DNA of 64,000 bases, taken from positions 8,702,501-8,766,500 of the forward strand of contig CP126191.1 of the NCBI GenBank assembly GCA_030272155.1, written 5' to 3'. Shown in pieces: positions 35,336-45,026 of this stretch; position 1 is the first letter of the stretch; each line of letters begins with the position of its first letter. The translations under genes and the position numbers were made by a program. The notes beneath the pieces were generated by a model that had not been told where the DNA came from, did no database searches, and saw only the letters and a list, made by a program, of their open reading frames with translations. The DNA is from Tetradesmus obliquus. Its lineage: Eukaryota; Chlorophyta; Chlorophyceae; Sphaeropleales; Scenedesmaceae.

Positions 35336-37084
35336 CCGAAAGCCCTGAAGGGGTGCCAATGAAGCAGCACTGGCAAGGCACCGAACGGGCACTCAGCATC
35401 GCAAGCAGACACTCTGCGCAAATTGAAAAACTGGAAGGAAATGGGTAAAACCACAAGCGACAATCAGCAAACCTCAGGCTGTACGCGCTCATCGTGTCCG
35501 TTGACATGTAGGTTGCGGTAGCGCTACAACTACACTTCCTTGCTGCTGCTGCTGCTGCATCACAGCACAGCAAGAAATCTTGCAGGCCATGGCCCAGCAA
35601 CCTGCCATGCATTGCAAAACACGCCTTTACCCCGCTGTGACGCCAAACCGGCCATCATACAGCAGCGCTTGGCGTCCCAGGCTGGCACATACATTCTCTA
35701 CTCACGCAACTTGCAGTCGCACGGCTGCACACCACAGCACATGCTTCTGGATCTGATAGCGCGCAGCAGCACAGGATACATCACAGCCACACACTGCACA
35801 TGCATGCGATGCAGTTGCCGTTCGTGCTGCTCGTGCCTTGAGACGTCCTCATGAACTCACACACACATAATCATTCAAAACCAGCTTCAGAATCGAGTGT
35901 GCAAGAAGCAGCCTAGTTGAATCCTGCAATATCGCACCATACCAGCCCACACCAGCTCAATGTGTTATTCCAGCATGAAAGCACACAGCAGAACCGGGGG
36001 TCCCCAGGCCGCAGCCCCAACCTCCTTTGCAGCACTGGCGGCTAGAAAAGACCGGCATACTCAACTGCGAGCATTATACCCAGCACTTTACTACAGCAAC
36101 CATGCAGGTGCGCTCCATCTGCTGGCCAGCAGCTGCATGCTCTGCTTGCAAGCCAGCCACCATAGCCGGCTGTTGCACAGCGCAATGCGGTTGCAGCTGC
36201 AACATGATTGCAGCCCCTGGCCCCGTTTGCTGCTGCTCAAGTGTTAGTCCCCTTCAAAGCAACCCCGCCAACCATGGGCATCACTCTGTTGGCGCAAAGC
36301 ATCATTTCATTGCAAGTGTCATCAACTGCAACACGGGTGTCAGAGGGCATGGGTCACAGTGAACAGGCCATTCAAAAACAACTCACTGAACACCAGCCCA
36401 AAAACACTGCAACTGCTTATTATGCATATGCCAGCCGAGTCTGTGGGTGTCCAGTGATGCGTTTGGCAGATGGTGGCATGAAGTTGAGTGGTGGCAGACT
36501 ATTGTGTGACTGGCAGCATGGCCAACCCTCCCAACCCCGAAACATGAACAATGCATAAGTCATATGTGTGCGTGCAGGTATGCAACATGCTGACACATAA
36601 AACGTCTTGATGTGCTGCGGCCAGCGTCGCTTCTTACTTGCAGGCCACAGCATGCACATTTTGGCACATCGCAACCAACTCACAACAGGCAAGGTGAATT
36701 CAGGCATGCACTGCTGATCAAATTTCATTCACGGCCACCGTGCGTGCAACGCGGCTTGAAGTTGGCATTGCACACACCACCGCCGCCACAATGCTGACAT
36801 GTTATTGCATTCACCGCACACCTCGCTGCTCACACACGTGCGCGCGTATGGCTGCGGCGGCATCCCGATTACTACTATCACACACGTGCGTTTAGCCCGC
36901 AGCGCATAACAACAGCCAGACAGTACATGCGCTGTTTCCATGACAGCCTAAGAGCTGCACCAAACTCGTCACCAAGAAGGCAAAGAAAAAAACGCAGAAT
37001 TCACATCTCAGCATGCTTTCCTTAGGATAAGTTGGTGCGGCCCTCTGATCCTGCCAGACCCACCTCAAGATTGAGGAACATGCA

Positions 37085-37260
37085 GGTTGTGATGCACCCA
37101 GGCAGGTTGTGCACATGCTGATCAAGCTCCAGATCTTTCAGATCTGCCGATCCAGATCTGCTGCTCCAGATCTGCTGATCCAGATCTGCTGATCCAATGC
37201 ACCACCCAGGCAGGTTCTGCACATGCTAATCCGAGCTCCAGATCTTTCAGATCTCCACAT
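37085..37260. repeat. Local duplication and AGATCTGC-type short tandem repeat
   Basis: A segment with GCAGGTTNTGCACATGCT followed by CTCCAGATCTTTCAGATCT occurs at about 37100-37147 and 37209-37256, 109 bp apart. Between them, several imperfect units of CAGATCTGCTGATC follow each other. No gene or splice site is linked to it. Confidence 0.7.
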
Positions 37261-37674
37261 GCTGTTTTCTGAAGGACCTGCAACGCCTCATACGCCTGAT
37301 TCTGGCAGTCGCACACAAAGGCAGCACCCCCTGTTGCAGTGACGCCCTGACACACACCAGCTGCGCAAACCAGTGGCAGGCTCATGCAGCTCATTTCTAG
37401 CTTTCCATGGCGCTGGCTGTGTGTTGTTTGCACCACATCTGCTGACTCAGCCACCGCAGTCCCCACATGCATCACTACCATTTTATCAAGCCCCCGCTGC
37501 CGCATGCAGCAGAAGCCCCCACATGATTCGCACAAGGCACCTCCAGCTCAGAACAGCACACAAGCGGCAACGCATCCCGCAGCACCAACACCTGCAAACT
37601 CCAACTGCAAAAAAGACATTAAGAACGCATGGTGCAACCACCTCGCAACTCCCAGCGTGCCGGAACTCCTAGCC

Positions 37675-40522
37675 CTAGGACAAGTGCTCCGTACCACCCG
37701 GCAGGAACACTCCAGTGCCCTTGCTGCTGTTCTTTTTGCCGGCCTTTGTCAGCGGAGCCAGAGGGTGCCAGAATGAACCCACAGCCCATTTGGGTGCCGC
37801 TGCACGCGCAAGCTGCTGGCTGCTGCTGCCACCTGCAGGCGCTGCCGCCTGGCCAGCAGCCGAGCACTTGTTGGCATCGCTGCTGGAGCACTTTGCTGCA
37901 TCTGCCTGCCTGGCAGCCGCAGCAGCAGCAGCAGCAGCAGCAGCAGGCGAGCGGGGCTCAGCCTGCCGCCGACCACCACCACTGCCGCTGCAGTTGCCAC
38001 CTGCAGCAGCAGCAGCAGCAGCAGCATGCGTAGCCTGCGCGCCATTGCACACACCAGGGGATGCCCTAAGAGCTTGGTGCGCGGCCGCCGCTGCTGCTGC
38101 TGCTGCTGCTGTTGCGTTTGCTGCAGCCGCCTTGCCACCTGCACGCTCCCAGCTTGCGCCTGCAGCTACTGCCGGCCTGCTGCTGCCACTGAACGAGCCG
38201 CTGTTGTCAAAAGAGGCCCGCCGGGAGCTGGCTGCTGCGCCCGGCATGCTGCGGCTGCCCTGTGCGGCAGCATTGTATGCTCCAAGTGATGACCGCCGCT
38301 GGGCACTACACGGGATGGTCGCAGCAGCGCTGACGAATGTTTGACCAGAACCGGGCACCCTTTGACCAGCTGCTGCAGCGCCTGGGCGAGCCGAGTAGCT
38401 CCCTGAGCTATAAGAGCAGCTGTGGCTGCTGAGTTGCACGCCTTCAGGCGCAGAGTCACCTGGCGCAGTGCAATCCCGCGGGAGCATGCTGCAGCTGCCT
38501 GCTGGTAGCTGTGGCTGGCGGGCGCAGATCGTCACTGGTCCTGCTGCAACTGCCGCGGCAAGGTCGACAGAGTGCCGCCTGTCACATGCCGCCTGCATCC
38601 TGGCAGTATCTGCAGCCACACCTCCCATGCCTGCAGCTGCAGCAGCAGCCGCTGCTGCAGCCTGTGCTGCTATTGGTGTTGCGCCTGCAGTGCCAGACCA
38701 GCTGGCAGCAGATTGCTCAGCAAAAGGGCTCTGCACTGCTGCTGCCGCTGCCCCGCACGGAACATTGTCTGGTAGCATCGGCATAGTTGCTATGCTGATC
38801 AAGCCCTGCTGCTGCTGCTGCTGCTGCAGCAGCAACTGTTGGTACATGCGGTTGCTGCTGCTGATAGCACACTCTGGGACATACTCTGCTTCTGGCCAAG
38901 GCGATTGAGGCACGAGTGCTTGTCCTGCAGAAGCATACAGCTGCGACTGTGATGCCAGCTGCTGCTGCTGCTGCTGCTGCTGCTGCAGCTGCTGTGCGAG
39001 CAGGGGCGCTGACCAGCCTGATTGCAGGTTTGGCTGCAACTGTGGTGTAAAGTACTCGTTGCCGCTTCCACTGGCACACCCTGCATCAAAGCTGTTATCA
39101 TACAACGCATTTGGAGCTGCCGCCCCCAGCAGCGTGTTTCCTTGCAGCAGCTGCAGCTGCAACTGCATCTCCTGCTGATGCAGCAGCTGCTGCTGCTGCT
39201 GCAGCTCCAGCAGCTGCTGCTGCAGGACCGCACGCGCCGCGTCATTGACAGCTGCGCCACCGCTGGCGCCGGCTGTGCTTGTTAGCGGCGCCCCTGCAAA
39301 GGTCAGGTTGCCGGGCCCTGCTGCTGCTGCTGCTGCCTGCCGGAGCTCCATCAGCTGCTCTTGGCTGACTTGCAGGCCTGCAGGCTGGCTGCTGAGAGCG
39401 TCCATGTTGCTGCTGTTGCCCATCTGCATGTTGCTGTAGGGCCTGTTGAAGCCTTGGCTGCTGCATGGGTTTTCCTGCAAACTCAGTGCTGAGAGGCTGC
39501 CCAGGTCGATGGTGTGCCTGCAAGCTGTGCTCATGCTGCTGCCACCAAAGAGGGGGCCAGCGAATAAGGGAGCATAGTCCAGCTGGGGGCTGCGACGGCA
39601 ACGGACGGCATGCAGGGTGTCAGATGCTGGAGCTCACAGCTAGGCAGCGCAGCGGTCTGAACACATGCGCAGCAGTGTCAGACTGCGCAGAGCTTTGCAG
39701 GAGTCGATGCACCAGAAGCAGAGCACATGCTGTTTGTAGAAACAGGCGCAAACATGGCATGGCGGCATCCACAGCCAGTCACAGCCAGTCGTACAAACCT
39801 GGTGACAGGAGTGCCTGCATGCTGCTGTGCTTGCTGTTGTCTCTGCCGCAGCTGCTGCTTGACTGCCAAGAGCTGCCCGATCTCCTGATCGATGTCCTGC
39901 TCAGACTTGCTACAAACGTCTTGGAGTTCAGGGGAAAAGGGCGCAGCAAGATCAAACGAAGCCCGGGGCTGCCCTGAAAAAGCCAGCTGCTGCTGTGGCA
40001 GCTGCTGCTGCTGCTGCACCAGCAGCTCCAGAGCGACTTCAGGCACGTACTCAACACTGGCATCCAGCGAAGGGTGCATGCATCCTCCATGACGGTCGCT
40101 GAGCATGTCGGAACAACACGCCACCAGCTGCGGGTGGGAAAGCGCCAGACAGCTGACCAGATCCAGGCTAAGGCGGATGGAAGTACACTAACACATCTTA
40201 AGGGGTGCACCAAAGTGCTTGCTCTGCACGGCGGAGTCGTGAAAGAGTACAGGTCAAGGGGCAGCCTTCCAAGCTTGCACGCGAGTCAGAGTTTGCAACG
40301 TTTCATATTTTGACCCGAAAAAGAGCCATACAACCTCGTCTGGCACTGCTTCAAGTTCAAAGCAACCGGGCACAACGGTGTTGCATTCGATGGCGGGCAA
40401 AGCTAAGCAGACTCGAGCTGCCGCCGGCCTTCTTTGAATTTTTGGCTCACCTGTTGCCTGAGGTGCGTTGACAATCCTGCCTGCCAAGCTGCACGCGGTG
40501 CCACCGGATCGGTGCTGCTGAC
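37675..40522 (-). CDS. Low-complexity Ala/Gln/Ser-rich protein with a GTGVFLP motif
   Basis: Two exons are well supported: 39799-40127 and 37675-39589, joined in phase (AG then C gives Ser). Two upstream exons, 40281-40402 and 40451-40522, keep phase but use a GTGCAA donor and a 48-bp intron, so they are tentative; no start ATG was found. The upstream part has the only compact sequence: Leu-Pro-Ala-Ile-Glu-Cys-Asn-Thr-Val-Val-Pro-Gly-Cys-Phe-Glu-Leu, then Asp-Glu-Val-Val-Trp-Leu-Phe-Phe-Gly. Next comes a helical Gln/Glu/Leu stretch, then about 600 residues of Gln, Ala and Ser runs. Near the C-terminus is Trp-Ala-Val-Gly-Ser-Phe-Trp-His-Pro-Leu and then Lys-Gly-Thr-Gly-Val-Phe-Leu-Pro-Gly-Gly. 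The function is unknown to me. It shares the Gly-Thr-Gly-x-Phe-Leu-Pro motif and a Gln/Leu helix with the gene at 11830-14830, in opposite order. Confidence 0.65.
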
Positions 40523-41785
40523 CTATACGAAGTCAAGGACGAAATGCATCTACAAAGCAACGCGTTCAAAACGTTTGAAAGTATGCACTGTATGATGTCA
40601 GCTACTACAGCCAAGGGTGGTGCTCTGGGGTCTCCAGAATGTGAAAAGGCAAGTGACACGTGTCACCATACGAACGCATCGCGTGTACCTGCAGGCAAGC
40701 CCTCACACCACCTCTGTGAGGGCTACCAGCAACAAATGCTGCAGGTTGTTCGATGACATGCGTCGGCAGTTAGTACCATCGGCAGTGACGATGGGGAACA
40801 GAAAGGAAGTGTGTTGCAACACCGTGTTGCCAAGTGACTGTAGCCAATTCCATTCCAAGCGTGTGCAGACGGTGTGGTTGTAAAGGGAAAGTTTTGTCTA
40901 ATGCCACAAGGTAACCAACTCGGTGCAACACTGACCACAGTCAACCACTGCACGCCAAGCAACAGACAGCCATGGCTCAAACACAGCTGGCTGCAGCTAG
41001 CTGCAGCCAGACATAAGTATTGCAGCAAACACGATGCACGCCGCACGCCGCGTAGTAAGTCGCAAAGCACACGGCATGTGCAACATGCACGGCCACAGTG
41101 CTGCAGGGAAACACATGCCGCGTCATGAGATCCTGGCCGCCAGTTGACAACGACATGCATGCGTCTGCTGGCAGCCGCGGGCCGCCTCAGCAGCGAACAC
41201 ACAGAGAGCTCCACACCACTGTATTGACGTGACACATAAGATCGGCGGCAGATCGCATCGCACAGTCTGGCTTTGAGCCAGCTGGCCACTGCTGTTGGCT
41301 TCATCTTGCCAAACAGCATGCATGCTGCTACAGCAAGTTATGAAAAGGCTGCATAACATAATGTGTGTAAGTATGTCCACCAGTGTATGGTGGTCGAACC
41401 CGCACCTTGCAGTTCACGCTGCTCGTGTTCTCCATGGTAGGAAGCACGCAATGCATGCATGCATGCATGCATGCATTGGCATATGTCACTTGAATCACTG
41501 GCAGCCTAAGGCAATGGCAGCTGACCCAGCTGCCAGTCGGACTGGTGCTCTGCTCAGCAAGCACCAACCAACATGCAAGCATTGCTGCAAGATGGTGCTG
41601 CAGCGAGTGACAACGTTGGCCGTCGGCTGCAGCCAGCTGGTGCCTGGCGCCTTTGAGCAGTTGACATCAACACATGCGGGAGGAGACCAAGGAGAGATCC
41701 CTGCAAGCACACACACATGCTAAAAAAACTCTGGAAACTTCATGTCAACACATCATGATGCCCAATGCCTCCCCTCTGATGAATC
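40523..41785. other. Region upstream of the low-complexity gene; contains (ATGC)n
   Basis: No supported gene. A minus-strand frame of about 200 codons (40723-41319) is open but Cys-rich, without a domain or clear splice structure. An (ATGC)n tract lies at about 41453-41476. The missing 5' end of the gene at 37675-40522 may be here. Confidence 0.35.
41453..41476. repeat. (ATGC)n microsatellite
   Basis: Six tandem copies of the self-complementary tetramer, readable on either strand. No gene is linked to it. Confidence 0.9.
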
Positions 41786-42708
41786 ATACATTACATTACA
41801 TTACATTACATTACATGCTCCACTCAACGAGGAGTGGGAACCCCAGTCAGGAGCCAACGAGAGGCTCATAGGGGGAGGAAACATCGAAGAACAAACCATC
41901 ATCGTCCAAACCGTCAGACGAAAACGCAGAAAAAAACTCATCAGCATCATCAATAGCTTGAGCAATAGCCTGAGAGGACAGAAAGACCTCAGGATCAGTG
42001 TCCGGGTGACACCGCATCAGATAGCAGCAGTGCACAAAAGCAGCCACCAAAGCAGGTGCCTGCTTCATAAAAGTAATCATGTCATCGCCTGCTGGGTGGC
42101 AACCAGCAATAGTAGCCCATGTTTGTGACGAGTCCCCGAAGGGTTCGAACAACATAGCAAATCGCTCGCGGACTGGTGCATAGAAAGGGCACTCAAAGAC
42201 CATATGAAACTCATCCTCAACAACCTCAGACTGGCAGCCAGGGCGTAGGCACACCCTGTCACTTCGCGGCACAGGTGGTCGCTGCCACCTGCCACTGCAG
42301 ACACGTAAATCATGAGCACCCAAACGGAAACGGGTCAAGGACCCCAGATGCTCTCTGTTGATCCCAGCAGTTTGAGAGACATAATCTGGGCACCATAAAG
42401 CTGGGCTCACAGACAGCATGTCAGCAGAAGAGCATGCCGCAAACCACCGCTCATAAGTACTGTAGACACCATGACCACTAGCAGCATCACGCGGGTTGAC
42501 AGGGCACCCCTGCCACTGCTGATACAAGACGCCATCAAAAGCACGCGCTATGGTTTTCAGATCCAGAGACTGGAAGTTTTGCAGCCGTTGCACGGCATCT
42601 CCCAGCTGCTGTGAGTGGGCATGCACATATTCAAGTACACGTCGCAACTGTGTGCACCACACTGCGCCGCTGCTGGAAACAGTGGACAGCCGTAAGTTGA
42701 ATCACACA
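41786..42708 (-). mobile_element. 3' end of a LINE-type (non-LTR) retrotransposon with a (TGTAA)n tail
   Basis: A minus-strand open frame is followed by about 35 bases and then four to five tandem TGTAA units (about 41786-41813 on the minus strand), like the short simple-repeat tails of algal LINEs. The 5' limit is unclear: related sequence may continue to about 43.2 kb in other frames, for example around 42720-42980, which would mean frameshifts. No reverse-transcriptase catalytic motif (Tyr-x-Asp-Asp) is in the window, so the copy is 5'-truncated or decayed. Confidence 0.7.
41847..42662 (-). pseudogene. C-terminal fragment of a LINE ORF2-like polyprotein
   Basis: The open frame codes 271 residues and stays open to about 42700. 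Its centre has the C-terminal zinc-binding pattern of plant and algal LINE proteins: Phe-Arg-Leu-Gly-Ala-His-Asp-Leu, then Cys-Leu-Arg-Pro-Gly-Cys, then Glu-Asp-Glu-Phe-His-Met-Val-Phe-Glu-Cys-Pro-Phe-Tyr, a Cys-Cys-His-Cys arrangement. That block normally follows reverse transcriptase and binds nucleic acid. The tail is acidic and rich in Asp and Phe. No stops interrupt this part, so insertion may be recent, but the upstream enzyme domains are absent. Confidence 0.7.
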
Positions 42709-43542
42709 CATCACTGCGTACATTGCATCAATGATGTTGCAGGCGTCAGGCAGCAATTGCTTGTTTGCTGGCAAGCACCACTCAAGCCCAGATCGCATCC
42801 ACAGGGCCTGACAGGTGGCAGCTGCATGCAGTGGCCCATGCCGCAGCAGCCAACCCTGTGAACACCTGCGCAGATGAGCGCACTCCCATGCACAGCAGTG
42901 CAAGATCCTCACCCGCAACTTCCAAGAAAAGGCTGGTGAAAAGCACAACTGGGGTGTCCGCAACGGCTCAGCTGCTGCACACACCAATTAAAGGAACTAC
43001 CCACCACTTCTGGTACTTCTGCCACTGGCAGCAGTGCAATATCGGGCCTTTCAACACAGCCCTCGACATACACACCCTAGGACCGTCATCAACGATAAAC
43101 CCGTAAAGCCATAACGCCACACCCTGATATGTTACCAACCACCACATACGCAAAACAAGTTCAGCGCCTTGCTTAGGTGTGAGAGAGGCCCCCTTCAGCT
43201 CAACCATATTCACACCACGCCGTGACAGTCATCATAGTATTTGCAGGCGTGTGATGCGCATGCCAACCAGCGGCCACTGCAGCATCCTCCAGCAGCTAAG
43301 ACTCCTGAGCCGCCATGTACGCTGGCAAAAAACACAAGCGTCAGCAAACATGCCATGTTCATGTGCAACAGCAACGACATCACTGACCATGATGTATAGC
43401 AACCTACAGACAGTACGCTTTGCACCAACACAGACGCTACTGCAGGGGAAGCGCAGCCGAGGTCAAGAGATACAATAGAACCCAATTGAACACGCACATG
43501 GCTGCCACAATAGCCAATGTAAGCACTAATATGCCGCACACT

Positions 43543-43592
43543 ACAGGCTGTCACCATCATCATGTTACCCATCAAGCCATAGCCTCAACGCC
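43543..43592 (-). mobile_element. Copy of the dispersed repeat with an (ATG)n tail
   Basis: On the minus strand: GGCGTTGAGGCTATGGCTTG, then ATGGGTAACATGATGATGG. This is one of the best-kept copies; the same core plus GGCGTTGA is seen on the minus strand at 58675-58712. Confidence 0.6.
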
Positions 43593-44504
43593 ATCGGCTG
43601 TAGCAGTGTTCATACTGCCAGATCAGATGTGTGTCGGCTCAGGCACTGCCTGTTTGTGACAAACACACACAAGACAGCCACGCTGAAAACATACACAGCA
43701 ACACCTTCAGCGCAGCTGCAACACTGCTGGAGCTGCGACTGCTGCTGCTGCTGCTGCTGCGGCGGCGGCGGCTGCTGCTGCTGCTGCTACGTTGCAATTG
43801 ATGCTGCGTGAGTTCACAGCAGCCTACCAATCCCTGCGTTGTTCTGGTCGCAAGCATCTCCCATACCAAGGCACAACATAGATACAGCACCTTGACCAAT
43901 GACTCTGCAAATCTCGGTCGCAAGCATCACCCATACCCAAGCACAACATACACGGTACAGCACTTTGACCAATGACTCTGTTCATCCAGAGGCAAGTGAA
44001 GCCGGCACCAGCGGTAGCTCACAACGGCAGCGGGCAGTGACACAACATGCACCGTGTTGCGTCGCATGCGCTGCACGGTGTGCAGGCTGCTGCATCGCAT
44101 ACCAGGAAGAGCAACAAGCGATACTCAGAACCGCACACGTTCATATGTCTGCTTGCTCAGACTCCAACAGGCACCCCACACCCCTGCAACTCAGCAGCAC
44201 TAATCACAGTGCATGTATGTTGCGCCAAATCTCTACAACGGGTCACAAGCAAATTAACGTGCCGCAAGCAAATCCACGTGTCACAAGCAAGTCTCTACAA
44301 CGTGTCACAAGCAACCGTCTTAGATGCCGTCGGCGTGGTGTCAACAATCACCACGCTGCATCAATACAACATGCATAGATGCAGCAGCGCCACCAACAGC
44401 ACAAAGTGCTTGCTGCCTGGTTCTCCGCAGGATTCCGTCGATTGCTGGCTACATACATACCAGCCCTGCCAGGCACGCAGCCAACCGTATGGGTAACCCC
44501 CACC

Positions 44505-44660
44505 TGCTGCCTGGTGAAGGCGGTGAGGGGGTCTGGGTGGTCTACCCCTCACCAATAGAGAGGCAATAATAGTCGTAGTTTCCGCTCCGTACGGGGCGCG
44601 GTTGCCGATGCCGATGACAAGGTATGGCTTACAAGAAGACTATTATTATTATTACCATTG
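44505..44660 (+). mobile_element. SINE-like or LINE-3'-end repeat with an (ATT)n tail
   Basis: A GC-rich segment with a possible hairpin (GTGAGGGG pairing with CCCCTCAC, 44524-44552) is followed by GGTATGGCTTACAAGAAGAC and then an (ATT)n run at about 44639-44655. The sequence from GATGACA to the tail recurs at 58580-58620 with a GTT/ATT tail. Shared core plus variable triplet tail is the usual form of a retroposed 3' end. The minus strand of the core contains TGTAA, which could serve bZIP-like gene 1 as poly(A) signal. Confidence 0.55.
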
Positions 44661-45026
44661 CACTGAAGATACTGTTGAATGCACACCAGTCTGCAGGCTT
44701 TGCCCAGATACAAGTCCTGCCATCAAGTGGAGACCAAAGCAGTGGCGTACAGACACATGTGAGGCGCTGCCTTGCGGACGTCCGCCACTCTATACGCTGC
44801 ACATGCTGTGTTGGGTGGTGAGCCACATGCCGGCTTCAGATGCACGCCCTGCCAGGGTTTCAAAGTACAAGGTCAGCAAAACTCAAAAGTCCAGGCCACC
44901 GCAGGAACGGCAGTCCCCCAGCCCCAGATAGCGCACCACATCGTGTGCTGCCTGTCGCCCTTTCCACATTACGCAGCCCATAACATGCGCAAACATGCAC
45001 CGGCCAGCCTACCCAAACTAGGTCAC

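Larger units (their letters stand above)
34486..37674. other. Intergenic: cactin promoter side and 3' flank of the next gene
   Basis: No coding exon is supported in 3.2 kb. The part next to 34486 should hold the cactin promoter and 5' UTR. The rest may be 3' UTR and intergenic sequence of the minus-strand gene ending at 37675. It holds a retroelement-like repeat (35270-35335) and a duplicated segment (37085-37260). Confidence 0.35.
42709..45026. other. Intergenic with retroelement remnants
   Basis: No host gene is supported. The first 500 bases may be decayed LINE sequence. Two short retroelement-like tails follow (43543-43592 and 44505-44660). A CTG/CGG tract lies at about 43737-43788. The last part should be the 3' UTR of bZIP-like gene 1, whose nearest minus-strand TGTAA is at 44629-44633, inside the second repeat. 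Confidence 0.4.

Noticed and set aside
37715..38344. Plus-strand Ala-rich open frame of 209 codons
   Set aside because: Antisense of the low-complexity exon 37675-39589, whose frame is longer, spliced in phase and carries the shared motif.
40723..41319. Minus-strand open frame of about 200 codons
   Set aside because: Cys- and Leu-rich composition, no domain, no clear start or splice context.
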